Below, piece after piece: positions 9,534 to 21,608 of a stretch of DNA of 64,000 nt. Below the pieces are notes generated by a model, which worked only from the letters and a program-made list of their open reading frames with translations, did not search any database and was not told the DNA's origin. Origin of the DNA: Plantago ovata (lineage: Eukaryota; Streptophyta; Magnoliopsida; Lamiales; Plantaginaceae); the NCBI GenBank assembly GCA_028274465.1, contig CM051458.1, positions 34,484,692 to 34,548,691 of the forward strand, in the 5' to 3' direction. The translations under genes and the position numbers were made by a program. How positions within the stretch are numbered: position 1 is the stretch's first letter; the number at the start of each line of letters is the position of its first letter.

Positions 9534-10322
9534 CATCCAGCAGTACTTTGTGCGGTTTGACGAAAAATAATGAAATATAAATTACATCTAATTTGCCATT
9601 TATAAAATAACAGTAAAATAATGCTAATGTCTATTGTACAGTTTTTAAGGGAGGAAAAGTCACTCATGTATTATTAATTACTACTTGCATTTAATAAAAA
9701 TTACATAATTAAATAATAATATTTTAAGAAAATAATAATAAACAAAACGGAACATACCAGTGGTGCATACATGATTCATTCTAGTTTCTTAGGTCCCGTT
9801 ACAGAGAAAAATTCCATTCAGTACTGGCCTCGACCACTACGACAGGGCATGGTTCATTCATTTCTTCGCCTTAAGCCTGCAACGCGCTGACTTTGTGTTC
9901 CCTGTCCCCGGTTCTATAGTAAATAACTATAGCCTGAAAGGTCGTAGAAGATCTGTAATTCCCATTGGGTGAAACATCCTTGGCAGTGAATGTCTTGAAG
10001 TGGTGGAGATGGAGGTCAAAGAAAGATAGAGATCTGAATAGATCATAATTAAGAAGAGTTTATTGTGTTCACTATTCACGCGATAGAGAGAAGGGAAGAA
10101 CACGAAAAAAATCAGTTTGATGCACGTGAGTAATTGGGTATCCATGAGTTCACTATTCAATTATTATAAGACGATTAAGTAATAAATATATTGCATTTAG
10201 TTGAACAAAATAGATAGATAGCACTTGATTTCCATAGCAACAACTGAGAAGTTGATAAAGCCAAAATGTAAAAGCATGATTTCACTCTTTTTCTTTCACT
10301 TGTCCCATATATATATAAAAGT
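9534..10322. other. Intergenic; part of the F-box cluster duplication
   Basis: No gene is seen. The stretch around 9870-9960 (CTTAAGCCTGCAA ... AGCCTGAAAGGTCGTAG) recurs in diverged form around 40150-40210, just downstream of another F-box copy, so the duplicated blocks of this cluster include flanking DNA. Confidence 0.5.
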
Positions 10323-11491
10323 TCAATGGTTTGCAGCTGCGTATGCCCAGGCTGGTGGAGGCCAATAGACTATAGTAGAATCAGTCTGATTATCAAAATA
10401 CTTAGAAATACCAGTTTTCAAATCGTACACCTGAACGCCATAGCTTTCCAAAAGATTGCCCTCATAGTGAAATATACAGTTCCCTTTGCCATAAGTTGCA
10501 GTTTCAGTTTCACCAAAAATATCCTTTGCTGATGCAGAAAACACAGACCTATACCGGACAAACAAAATCATATCCCCCAAATCATTAACCTCCACCCATT
10601 TTCCAGCATTCTCATCAATCCTAAACACCTTTGCCCTGAAAGGACGTTCTAAAATCGCACTAAGCTCCATCGCCTCTTCCTCATCAGAATCAGAATCAGA
10701 ATAACAATACACAGGATACAAATTACCATCACAATCATAATCAAAATACCCATAATTATAGTCAGAATAGCATACATTAACCAATAACAAATTCCCATTG
10801 CACTCCACAAGAAACTTGTTATCCCAATCCTTGAGCACAGGACTTGAAACAACAATTTCCAGACTCAAATCTATATGATCAATCCTTACTAGCCTCCCAT
10901 CACTACTAACGGCGTAAAATGTCCCTCCCATAAGAATCACATCACAATAGCGCATGCCAACAACATTCTCTATGACTCTCCATTCTTCATTGCCAGAATT
11001 ATAAACATGCAACTCACCATATTTTGACTGTACAATTGTTAACACAGAGGTATTGTCTAATCTCTTCAATACCGTGGCTTTATATTCCAGGTCAGGAGTA
11101 AAGTACTCTTCCCCTAATTCTTTAACATTTAGATTCAAGAAACTGAAAGGCCTGGGGATATTTTGGGGCAATTTATTGATAGGTGTCCCGCTATGCGGGT
11201 GATAGAGCTTAGAGTGGATGTCACGTCGTCCAAGTTTAATAATCCACAAGGGATAGTGATTATTAGGTGATTGGACAGAAAAGGTGGTTAGTTTAGCAAG
11301 GGAAAAAGTAGGATATCTGCGACTGTCTGGACTTGGGATGACATGATTGGTGGATGCAGGACAGAGTCGAGGCTGGACAGAAGCACGCCAGGTGGTACAG
11401 ACTGAGCGGAAACGGAGGAAATCAATGGAAGAGGTTAGGAGTAGTGAAATCAAGTATAGGAGTTCTTGGGAAGATCACACCAGTTAGCCAT
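10323..11491 (-). pseudogene. F-box/DUF295 gene, copy A (one-base frameshift)
   Basis: This is an SKIP23/KIB-type plant F-box protein: an N-terminal F-box (SCF ubiquitin-ligase adaptor) followed by a DUF295 beta-propeller-like substrate domain. ATG at 11491 gives MANW, but 12 codons later the frame is lost. The plus strand has GGG at about 11468-11470 where copy D has GGGG, a one-base deletion in a homopolymer. After it the frame is open for 376 codons: LLTSSIDFLRFRSVCTTWRA (F-box), WIIKLGRRD, PRPFSFLNL, YFTPDLEYKA, MGGTFYAVSSDGRLVRIDH, FLVECNGNLL, KWVEVNDLGDMILFV, TYGKGNCIF and the end WPPPAWAYAAANH. An acidic insert (SDSDSDEEEA) is peculiar to this copy. Only the homopolymer lesion is seen, so an assembly error is possible. 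Confidence 0.85.
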
Positions 11492-12534
11492 GATGCCTGG
11501 GATTCACTCAAGTTACTAAGAAACAAACAGTAGCTAGACTGATACTTATAGCCAGGTACACATCACTCACAAGTCACGAGTATTATATATGGGAAAATGA
11601 ATGAATTGCATGCATTAAAAACGAGCGTATGGGAAAATGAATTAATGAATTGCATGCATGCATTATATCAATACAGTGAATCTAAAGAAACAGACATTAT
11701 GGGATAATCAATTAGTGCATGCATCATGACCAAATTATATACTATTTCCAAAGATCTTCACCGCTTGTACTTTGTTCGATTATTTTTACGTTTGCTGATT
11801 TTGGGGTCCTAATATAATGTGAATATTGCAAATTTGATTTCATATGTTACTGTTTTAGTACAAGTTGAACGTTTTTTAATCACCAATTGATTTCAAAATG
11901 ATGATTAAATAAGCAGTCATGCATACTGCATTAATTACAATATGCATGTGTGACTAAGCAGAGGCTATGTATCTATTGTCTGATGATAGGTGAATTAGAT
12001 CCATAAGCATCTAAGAAGTGGATACTTACTGCCTTTATTACTATACATATCCATTTCCAAACCATGAACTTCAATCGCAGATATGAATGGAAATTCTCCT
12101 TCTCTCATTTGCGAAACTCATACACTAATTGAATCACACTTCAAAAACATATAACTGTCAGAACAGGAGAAGAAGAAGAAGATTGGAGAGTTGACTATGA
12201 GTAGAAGAAGCCATGTGATCTTAATTGTAACAACCATAACTTGATTATGGGGACATGGACCTAGCTATATATCCCTGATCAGCTGTACAATGGAGGTAGA
12301 TATTACTACTAAAAAATCTTTTTAATCACCAAATGATTACAAAATGATGATTAATAAGCAGCCATATCGCATTACAAGATGTGAAACTAGCAGAGGCCAA
12401 AAAAACAGGGAAGAATCTGGCTGGCTATCCAAATCCTTAGATAGCACTTGATTTCCTAACAACAAGTGAGGAGTTGATAAAACCAGATTGTAAATAGATG
12501 ATTTCACTCTTGTTTCTAGTCCCATACAAGTTCA
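11492..12534. other. Non-coding spacer in the F-box cluster
   Basis: AT-rich with repeated GCATGCAT-type words and segments resembling the 3' flanks of the F-box copies (for example around 12430-12530, AGCACTTGATTTCC). No frame can be supported. Confidence 0.5.
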
Positions 12535-13230
12535 ATGATTTGCAGCTGAGTAAGCCCAGGAGGGTGGAGGCCAAAGAACCATGAAATGGAAGAATCACTT
12601 GAACGACAGCATTTCCTAATCCCTCCTGGTAAAATATAAGTTAATTTCCCTTGCCATAAGTAGAAGTTTTAGCAAACATTTCCAAATGATTATAAAATGA
12701 TGATTAATAAGCAGCCATATTGCAGTGCAAAATTTGTGAGTAAGAGAGGCCATGTATCTATTGTCTAGTGTTTGTTGGACTATAATACGTTCCGGTGGAT
12801 AGAATTTTGGGAGTTCTCTGTGCAAAGCTACTGAGAAAAGGAAGACATTTGGGTTCATTTAGAATTACTGTTCGTGTTGAATGGTTGCTATTGTTGCCTG
12901 ATTGATAGCATGAAGCTTTTATATAGGTAATAGAAAATGAGGCACTAGATCTATTCTCACAAGTATAGTAGAATGAGAAAGAGAATAAAATGTGATACTA
13001 GATGAATAAAACCAGGATGTAAATACTTGATTCTACTAGAATAGCATACATCAACCAATAACATTTTATTCATACTTCTGATGACAAGAATAGCATACAT
13101 CAACCAATAACAAACTCCCATGAGTCCCATTGCACTCCACTAGAAACTTCTTATCCCCATACAAGGCCGGCAGACTAGAAACAAGAATTTCCAAACTCAA
13201 GAATTTCCCAGTGCTGAACCATCAACACGG
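12535..13230 (-). pseudogene. Scattered F-box/DUF295 relics
   Basis: At 12535-12585 the minus strand encodes the family C-terminus (VLWPPPSWAYSAANH, stop). At about 12640-12665 it encodes TSTYGKGN. At 13025-13200 two copies of a segment matching the AYSxDVCY..LL region (GAATAGCATACATCAACC, plus strand) occur. Order and spacing are disrupted, so this is a decayed copy between copies A and B. Confidence 0.65.
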
Positions 13231-13494
13231 ATTCACCGGTACTTGTGTAGTTACCATCTCCTCTACGTCCAAGTGATCAAGTTTTCGTCTTGATACGAAT
13301 CTGCTGATGATCTGCAGTCAATGCTAGTGAATGCTGCATGCAATCGTTACACTAGATACCTACAAGTCTTAGATATATATATCCAAGTACATTAACAGTT
13401 AACAGTAATGAAAGTTCATAAATCCAGAATGCTCGTAATATGTATATATACATGATTTATTTCATTCTTGTTTCTTTCTTACTACTTCAACCGG

Positions 13495-14085
13495 TCACCG
13501 CTGAGTATACGCCCAGGCGGGAGGCGGCCAAAAGACCAGGGAAGAATCAACGCGACTATCAAGTTTCTTAATTCTACCCGTTTCCAGTTCAAAACAATGG
13601 GTTTCCTCATCACCATATATAATACAGTTTGTTTCCCTTGGAGAAACTACTAGTAGTTTCAGTTTCACCAAAAATATCCTTGGTAGATGCAGAGAAGGTA
13701 CACATATCCCCAACAAACAAAATCATATTCACCAAATCATGAGTCACCTTAACCCATTTTCCAACATTATCATCCAACCTCAAAACTTCAAAGTTTTCAA
13801 TCATGGAGGGCTCAATTTTAGTAACTCGAAGCTCAGCACCACTCCTAAGCAACGTATCAACCAATAAAAAATTCCCACTGCATTCCACAAGAGACCCGAT
13901 ACGATTCACACCTTCGAATGGACTAGCAACTATTATTTCCACACTCAAATTGATATGATCCACACTAACTAGCCTCCCCTCATAATCCACTGCGTAAAAT
14001 TTACCTCCAATAGCAATCACATCTTGATAGCGCTCAGAAAAGGCATCCTCTATGACTAGGAAATTGTTGTTCAGGAGATTATATG
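13495..14085 (-). pseudogene. F-box/DUF295 copy B, 5'-truncated, 4-bp duplication
   Basis: Only the DUF295 part remains, from about VIEDAFSERYQDV to the terminus FWPPPAWAYTQR. The frame is open from 14085 to a direct duplication GTTTGTTT at 13627-13634 (AAACAAAC in sense); taking one AAAC away restores SKGN..IIYGDEE. The F-box half is missing, and unrelated sequence starts at about 14090. Recognisable family blocks are GGKFYAVDYEGRLVSVDH, LVECSGNFLLVD, GKWVKV and KDIFGETET. Confidence 0.8.
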
Positions 14086-14099
14086 TTTTTCTGTTATGT

Positions 14100-14740
14100 T
14101 GCTTCTCGACGTCATGTCATCATTGCATGATGAAAAGGGTAAACTTAAAGTTGAGAATTTGGAATTGAAGGAATCTCGATTTATGAGGGATGAATACCTT
14201 ATTCAGCTATTGTAGTTGATATGTGAGCAGTAGGATATGATGGAATTACAACACACAAAAGATATATGCAACAATATACCACAGGCTCGTTATTGGTGCA
14301 AAATTCAGTACCATGTCCTGACCAATTTCTTGAGTTTCTGGTTTAATTGAATAAGGAAGAAGCCAAGGATACTCATCTGCTGCAGCTTCCCTTTGTTCTG
14401 TTGGACATTCAAAGATTTCGTTCTCTGGAGGTTTCCACAAAACATCACGGAGTTGTAGTCTGTGATACTCCTTAGCTCCAGCTTCTTATCTTTCCATAAT
14501 ATTAAATGCAGCAGGTCAAATTATACTGTGGTCCTGCATGTGGACATCCTTTAGGTATCACTCTTAAGGTGACCAATTTAATGAATATTTTGCTTCCGTT
14601 CCGTTTAAGTCTGTTCATGTTTAGAATAACACTTTAATTTATGAGCTTACATGCATGTTCGACTTTATGATAATTTTATGACTTGCAGGAAAGTTGAAAA
14701 TGGCTTCTTTGTCTTGATGAGAAATTACAAGGTATGTATT
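14100..14740. other. Exon-like islands of unknown origin
   Basis: Three short protein-like stretches lie close together. On the plus strand 14116-14214 reads as a charged, coiled-coil-like peptide (HDEKGKLKVENLELKESR). On the minus strand 14246-14460 includes WKPPENEIFECPTEQREAA and DEYPWLLPYSI. On the plus strand 14692-14732 (VENGFFVLMRNYK) is bounded by TTGCAG and GTATGT. I recognise none of them. They may be shuffled gene fragments. Confidence 0.25.
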
Positions 14741-15040
14741 AAGATTATGTTTCTGTAGTTAGATATACAGCCTCTATATATAATATATTCCGTCTGTTAT
14801 ATGCACTTCTACTTAAAGTTTATACAAATGATGATATCATTATAGTATCAACTATAGAATAATGATCAATGACAAAATTAAACAAATACTAGTAAAAAAG
14901 AGATGGCACATACATACTTGCATGTTCCTCTAGTTGAATAAAACAGGCAGCACTTGATATTATATATAGCAACAACTGAGAAGTTAATAAAATCAAAATT
15001 TAAATGGATCGATGATTTCTTCTGTCACTTACAATTAAGT

Positions 15041-15707
15041 TCAATGATTTGCAGCTGAGCATGCCCAGACGGGTGCACCCCCAAAAACCACAGAAGAACC
15101 GGGGTGGCTATCGAATTGCTTAATAGTACCAGTTTCCAGGTCGATCACTCGAACACCAAGGTTATCCTCATCTTTGTCATAGTAAAATATACAGTTCCCC
15201 CTGCCATAAGTAGTAGTTTCACCAAAAATATCCTTGGCAGGTGTAGAGAACGCACAATGATACCCAACGAACAAAATCATGTCCCCCAAATCATTAACCT
15301 CCACCCATTTTCCAGCATTCTCATCCAACCTAAACACCTCAACCTTGAACGGATGTAGTAAAGTTGCCCGAATCCTCATCTCATATTCAGAAACGTACTT
15401 ATAATATGCAGAATAGCATACATCAACGAATAACAAACTCCCATTGCACTCCACAAGAAACTTGTTATGCCCAATATTGCCATTCAAGACCGGAGGACTA
15501 GAAACAATAAATTCCAGACTCAAATCTACATGATTCACCCTCACTAGCCTCCTGTCAGAAAGAAGGGCATAAAATGTCCCTCCCATAACAATCACATCAG
15601 AATAGTCCCAGGCAGCCGAATCCTTTATGAATCTCCATTCTTCATTACCAGATTTATAAACACGCAAGTGACGGCGCAACCAAGGTTCAATTGTCAATAA
15701 CACAAAG
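15041..15707 (-). pseudogene. F-box/DUF295 copy C, 3' part (gene split by the Tat element)
   Basis: The DUF295 half is open to the normal terminus (SSVVFGGAPVWACSAANH). It starts inside codons for TFVLLTIEPW directly at the target-site duplication GTATT (15708-15712) of the Tat element. The 5' half is at 37387-37796. If the element and one TSD copy are disregarded, both parts share one uninterrupted frame of about 358 codons, so this copy was apparently intact until the insertion. Family blocks: VYKSGNEEWRFI, MGGTFYALLSDRRLVRVNH, FLVECNGSLLFVD, KWVEVNDLGDMILFV, KDIFGETTTYGRGN. The role would be an SCF-type ubiquitin ligase adaptor, target unknown. Confidence 0.9.
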
Positions 15708-15712
15708 GTATT
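15708..15712. repeat. Target-site duplication of Tat element 1 (left)
   Basis: GTATT, identical to 37387-37391 on the other side of the element. Confidence 0.95.
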
Positions 15713-16560
15713 TGTAGAGGTGAAATTCTAGTAAGATTACAAACGCTCTTAAATTACAAACTTCTCGAACTATAAGGAACTACCAAACTCTCTAAGTCAC
15801 CATAATTAGATACAACACACGAGTCTTTGTTCAATGCGAGCACCCAAGTCTGCCGGTTCTCTCTATGTCCAGTTGAACACCTGAGATTAAAAAGGCGCGT
15901 GTGGATGTGTGTTTATCTCCGGCTTGCCTAAGTCAAGCCGGTGCGAGACTTTACTTGAAGGAGCTTGAAGGTTCTCCTTGTCCGAGAGTAATAAATGTAC
16001 TTAATTAAGACCAGTTATCTTTTTCTTTGGAAATGGTGCCCTTATATAGTTGATGGCAAACCCTAGGTCCGCCCAATCTCCCGCTTCCATCTGTCAGCTT
16101 CTTATTCGTCCACCTATGTTGGGTAGGCCCAACGTTGACCTTTATGGGCTTGGCCCAGGCCCATTTGCGTACGTCTTCTTGTGCTATCTAGAAGATTCCA
16201 CACTTCTCTTGTCCTTTCTCTCTATGTCGTTGTGATGCGAACCTTGTCCTGATCCAATTGTAAGACAATACAAACAAGTATTTAAGCTTCGTAATAAATG
16301 AGCTTCGTATACTCTAACCTGTTAAATGTCTGAGTAATGCTCCTTGTCTCTCTGACCATCGTTCCGGACCTCCAAATCTCTCCCTCTCTAGGAGTTATTT
16401 TAATGAATTAGGCATATTTGTAAAAATGCCCTAGAGGTCCACATAATTCAAGGTTCGGATCCTCTAGGTTCGCGGTCTTTCACCGACGCTTGTACTTGCG
16501 AAGCCTCTTAGTTCGTGGTGGAACGCACGATACGAACTAGACATATTTTCCTTATCAACA
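15713..16560 (-). repeat. Tat 1 3' LTR
   Basis: TG..CA bounded, 848 bp, nearly identical to 36536-37386. It contains the TATA-like CTATATAAG (minus strand, 16041-16049). Confidence 0.95.
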
Positions 16561-16580
16561 TATGTCCCCGTAGTTTCGGA
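16561..16580 (-). other. Tat 1 polypurine tract
   Basis: On the minus strand, CTACGGGGACATA directly precedes the 3' LTR, the expected place of a PPT. The purine run is short. Confidence 0.55.
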
Positions 16581-16740
16581 GTATCTTAGTAGAAGATAGT
16601 GTGAAACTATATTTTATGTAGTTGAGAACGATTTTATCTCCCTCTCAGAGAAGGGATTTTATTTCGTCCGTACCTCCAAAAGTGTTTATTTGGGGTAATA
16701 TTCTTGAACCTCGCAAGGTGATATTTTTTGAAGACATATC

Positions 16741-16945
16741 CGTATCCCCTGTGTTCCGTACCTGTATCATTACTTCACTAGACGTCGTGTCCGTTTTTCA
16801 TGAGGTGGTGTCTTGGACGACGTGTCCGTATCTATTATACTCCGCCCCTGTGACATTACTTCACTAGACGTCGTGTCCGTTTTTCATGAGGTGACGTTTT
16901 GGACGACGTATCCGTATCTCTTGTACTCCGCGCCTGTGTAGCCGA
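16741..16945 (+). repeat. Direct repeats of about 93 bp upstream of the antisense-gene promoter
   Basis: Two near-identical units hold TTACTTCACTAGACGTCGTG, TTTTTCATGAGGTG, GACGACGT and CTCCGC..CTGTG, with part of a third unit just before them. They lie 370 to 550 bp before the TATA box of the antisense gene. Confidence 0.8.
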
Positions 16946-17310
16946 TCCTTCATCGTTATCCAAATAATCAAGGTCTGAATCGTCATTTTAATGCAAATAT
17001 GATGAATGTTATGCATACTATCCGTGTCTACATGCTGTTAAGCTTAAATGCGCGCGTATACCAAGTATCCGTGTCTAAGTGTATGTTATGATAAAATTTT
17101 CAATTTTAAAATGATTTTCGGACCTTGCAATCTGGATAAAAATCTTGACCCTTCCGTATCTTTCATTCTACGTAGGTCAAAGTCTTTCGAGGGTTTGAAC
17201 AGTAACTTTTATGAGTTGTCCTCATCTCGTCCGTTGATTTGAATTTTTTGTACGGTCCAGATTAAATGTCAACGGTCGCGTCGATTGGACTTCCCGATTT
17301 TGTCCCTTCC

Positions 17311-17318
17311 TATAAATA
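17311..17318 (+). promoter_or_regulatory. TATA box of the Tat 1 antisense gene
   Basis: TATAAATA in the context CCTTCCTATAAATAGCTGG. The second Tat element has TATAAATA in a similar setting at 57719-57726. A leader with one intron (17475-17630, GTAATTCC..TTTCTAG) leads to the ATG at 17632. Confidence 0.7.
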
Positions 17319-17631
17319 GCTGGTCAACTTTTCCATTTTCTTCACTTTACTCATAATTCTAGAAAGAGAAATTTTCGCCTTCCGAACCTGAGCCCCGGAA
17401 CTGTTTCTGCTGTAACGATTAAACAACTTGCAAAGCTTCGGAGACTTTGCGCTTTCACAACTCTTATTTGTCAGGTAATTCCCTTCTCTTTTCTTGTTTT
17501 TTCAATTTTTCACTTTCTTCTAAAGTTTAATAAGTAGTATACTTATCTTCCTCTTCTTCTTTTCTGAAAAACAAATAAACTGACCCTCGGACTACCACTT
17601 ATTCTTTCGCTTCTTTCCTTCGCTTTCTAGG

Positions 17632-20600
17632 ATGTCCGAGGTAAACTCTAAGATCGTAGATCTTATCGCACTCTCTTCGTCCTCAGAGTCGACGTCAACG
17701 AGCAACAGCTCCTCTTCTTCAGATTCGGGCTCCTCCTCCGAATCTTCGTTTGACATTGGGGGCGGAAATCAAGCTCCCCCCACCTCTCTGGTAGAGAGGA
17801 ATGAAGCTGGTCCGAGTACCTCAGGCCGCCAGCTTTCCGTTTGTCAACCTCCGCGCCGTAAGGTAGAGCTCCCCTCCCCTCTCCGGCTTCTTTGTAGATA
17901 CGGAGGGTACAAATATAGGTGTCCCTCCGATCCTATCTTTGAAGCTGACCTCGATCCAATATCTGCCTATCCACAGTTAACTTTCCGAGAGCCGGAGACT
18001 TCCAATCAACCCCATGTTCACGAGGTCGCACCTCTTAGAGAGGTTCGTGCTGTTACTGCTCCTGTAGAAGTCGGAGATGATGCAGCTCAAGAATCATCCT
18101 CCGAGGATGATGAAGCTGATCGAAATGAAGCCAACTCTGGGGAGGACGGACAACCCTTAGAGGGTGAAGTACGAGAGTTTCTTGGGGCCCTTTTCCCCGT
18201 TCCGGATCACTTGGAGCCTGCTCTCCGTAGGCGTTATGAGAGGTTACGAGATGACATTCATCTCTTTAGCTTAGCTCGAGAGACTAACGCGGACGGATGG
18301 ATACCGACTATCGAATCCAAGGTGACGGTGGATCAGCTTCCGCTTCTTCGCCAGAGATTCGCTATTCCTGATGATATCGAGCTTATCGCTCCGGGGCCCG
18401 ATGATGCTATCTATAACTGTCCGGATGGGGCCCTATCATGCTTCGTCGTCTCTCTGGAGCTCGGATGGAGGATTCCGTTTGTCGAAGAGTTTGCCGCCAT
18501 CTTCCGCGCTTTGGACATCACTCCGATGCAAGTTATGCCCATTTCCTTGGCTAACTTGATATGCTTCGGAGTTCTCATGAAAATGAAGAACGAGCCTATC
18601 ACATTTTCCAACTTCACTCAGGCCTTCACTATCTCGCTCTCTGGGACTTGCTTTTATTGGCAGTTCAAACCTCGACAGTACTTCTACTTTATTCTTGAGG
18701 GTCCGAACTCTCTGGGTTCCGCCTGGTGGTCCAAGTACTTCTATTTCCGGTACAAGCTGAAGGATGGGGCTCCGGAAAGTGAGCGTAAATATTTTAACGT
18801 CCGGTACGATTTCAACCGTGAGTCTCCGGCTGACTATCGTCCGGTGCGAAACCACTGGAGTCCGTGGGCTGCTGCCATGCGGGAGAAGAGCATAGCCAAG
18901 AAACCGGAAAAATATTTCTTTTGTGTGCTTACGATGCAGCCTCTTCCGGCTCTTGCCAATCTTACGGACCCTGTAAACTTAGGCCCGTATCAAAATGATA
19001 CTTTTGGTACAAAATTTATCATGTGTTTTGCATCTTTCTTATTTTTCCGCATCTCCTTTATTTTCCTTATCTATCCGCATGTTTAACCCTTCTCTTGATT
19101 TGCAGAAAATTGGCTTGACTACTTAATGGCTGAGGCACGGAGACTACAAGCTGCCATTGCTGCAAAGATGGCTGAAGAGAAGCGGAAGAAATTGAGAACC
19201 GGGACAACCAACCAACTTACCTCTTTTCCCCAAGATCATCCGAAGGATGGGGTAAAATGGCGGCAAGAGGAGGAGCGTCGGAAACTTGCAAACCTCCCTC
19301 CCCAGGAGATGGAGTCTAGCCGGAAGGGCCTAGCTCCGGAAGAGGCCAAACGTCGCTCGGATGAGCGGAGGGCCGAAAAGAAAAGTGAGGCGATTGCTGC
19401 CAAGGCTCAACCCCGGCAGCCTCGGAAGCCTAAGAGTAAAACTGCTCCGGAGACTGATGCAATGGAGATTGATCAGTCTACCTCCGTTCCTGTTCCTGCT
19501 GCCCCCGGCCCTGCTTCCGCTGCAACCACAGCTCCGACCCCGCCGAAAAAACTTATGGGGGATGCGTTTAAGGCTTCGAGGTCCGGAGTCGGGACCTCTT
19601 CTTCTCCGGTGGTCGACCCGACTGGAAAAAACAAGCAGGTGGTTGTTCCTCCGGTTAAATCCAAGAAGCGGAGGGGAGCCGGTCCCGCGATCTATGCGGA
19701 CGATGAAGAGTTCGACCGTGAAACGGAGATCGTTCGTATTGCTTCTCTAGAGCAGTCTGAGCGCATCCGTCTGTTAGAAGAATCTTTCTCTCAGGTAATA
19801 TCCTTTTTCCTCAACTTTTCTTTTTCCGACGTTTGTCTCTGGTTTATTTCCGTGCCTTCATCTTAATTGTTTTTACCTGCAGCTTGGCCTTGCAGTTCGG
19901 GGTGTCTCCGTTGCTGCTGCAAATGAAAAATCCACTTTGGAAGGTAACCTTCATGCTTCGGAGCTAGAAAGGGTTGCTCTATCTGAGAAGCTCGCCACTG
20001 TCCGAGTGAGCCTGGCTGAGGCGGAAGCTAAGTTGCTGAAGATGGCCCAGCTGGAAGGTGAAGTGTCTGACCTTCGGAAGCAAGTGGTGGAGACCTCCAA
20101 GCTGCGGGAGGACTTGTCAAAGCTGCAAGTTGCTTATGATAAGCAGCGGAAGGAAGTTGAAGGTTGCTTGGCTCTGATCCAAGACCAGCAGGAGACCCAC
20201 GCTTGTTACATGAACATGTTAGAGCACTTCCACGATGCTCTCATGATTGGGTTTGTTGGCTCTCGGAAGGACACTGTCCAAGATTTCCTCCGTAGCACCT
20301 CCTTCCGATACGCCAAAGCTATGGGCTATGATCAGGCTCGGATAGACGGCTTCAACGCCTGTATCGGACAACTGGAAATTGCCGGCCTAGTTCCTACGGA
20401 CCTTGACTGGGCTGCTAACAAGCTCGATATCTTCAAAGGGCCGGACGGTGGTGAAGATCTTCAGATTCCGAACATTCCAAACGAGGAGCTCGGCAAGGAC
20501 GAATTTGTAAGTCTTGTAGCTTCGGAAAGTGATGACCTTAAGTTCACGAATCAAGATCCTCGCCTTCCGGGGTTTGTTCCTGATGTCCTCCGGTACTGGT

Positions 20601-21055
20601 ACTTAATGCCCTTTGACAAATACGAGGAGGAGAACCGGGCTTGGTTGAACCTTCCGCATCCTGTGATCGGCCGACCTGCGGATTATAGCCTCTTCGAAGA
20701 GGTAAAGACCTTGTGCAAGGAATACGAAAAGTCCCGGGAGGAGGAAGAGATCCGGAGGAGAGATGCTGACCCGGAGGCATGGGCTGCTGGAAATGTGGAA
20801 AGTTCTTTCAAGAAGAACTTCTACATTCCCCCGTTTCCGACTGTCACAGAACTTAACAAAGATCCTTATGCTCCGCTGCCCTGGTTAAGCTGGAAAGTGC
20901 ATCTTGAGGAGCTTGATCGAGCAGCAAAGGAAGCTGAAGCTGCGGAGGCCCTTGCTCGACTAACTCGGGAAGCTCAAGAACAAGAAGCCCAGGACCGGAT
21001 GGATGAAAACGAAGAATCTTCAAAGTTCTCACAGTCCCGGACTCGTGACATATAG
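17632..21055 (+). CDS. Tat 1 antisense-strand gene, three coding exons (PF04195-like transposon protein)
   Basis: Coding exons are 17632-19006, 19106-19794 and 19883-21055, with introns 19007-19105 and 19795-19882 (GT..AG). Removing them leaves one open frame of 1078 codons. Residues 1-90 are Ser-rich; about 240-385 resemble the 'putative gypsy type transposon' family PF04195 (IAPGPDDAIYNCPDG, ISLANLICFGVLMKM, FYWQFKPR); 460-690 are Lys/Arg/Glu-rich with an NLS-like KSKKRRG near 648; 690-790 form a coiled coil; the C-terminal domain includes DPRLPGFVPDVLRYW. Antisense ORFs between pol and the 3' LTR are known in Tat elements (Grande, Retand). The function is unknown; a nuclear, protein-binding role is inferred. 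It converges on pol from its own TATA box. Confidence 0.85.
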
Positions 21056-21240
21056 GAGCTTATGTTCCGGGGTATGCCCCGTTGTAACCTGTATTTTAAA
21101 CAAGTACCTAACATTCGAAAACTTTATTTATTTTTCGGAGGTATGCCTCCTTGTCTTTGTATTTTAAACAAGTGCCCAAGCTTCGGAACTGTTGCTTGTT
21201 TAATTATTATCCATAAATAATAATTCTGTTTCAAACAAGT
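21056..21240 (+). other. 3' flank of the antisense gene with two TATG-loop hairpins
   Basis: CGGGG-TATG-CCCCG (21068-21081) and GGAGG-TATG-CCTCC (21137-21150) are each followed by TTGTA/TTGT..TGTATTTTAAACAAGT. The loop is the same but the stems differ and still pair. A third example is at 61452-61465 after the homologous gene of the second Tat element. They may be part of the 3' UTR or the end-processing region. Confidence 0.55.
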
Positions 21241-21608
21241 CTTTGAGATTCTGAACCTTTGCTTATTTCAAACAAGTCCTTACGATTCGGACCCATTGAG
21301 TACCGTATGAAACTTGTCCTTCGGATCAAACTTGTCCGTATGCGTCAAACTTGTCCGTACTCGTCATACTTGTCCGTACGCGTCATGGTTCCAACGTTCT
21401 TCTCAAATATAACTGCGAGATTCGGATGTCTAACCAAAGTAGGTTCTTATTCCAATTCAAGTGTCTATCGAGAGATTCGGAACATTAGGCTGGTTAGTTG
21501 CGGTTCGGACCCCTAGACTGTTTGTCAAGTCATAGAGGTACGGAACTTTTGCTTTTAAAGAATTTCAACGACTTTCAAATTTTTCAACAAATTCTTCCGT
21601 TCCTCTCT

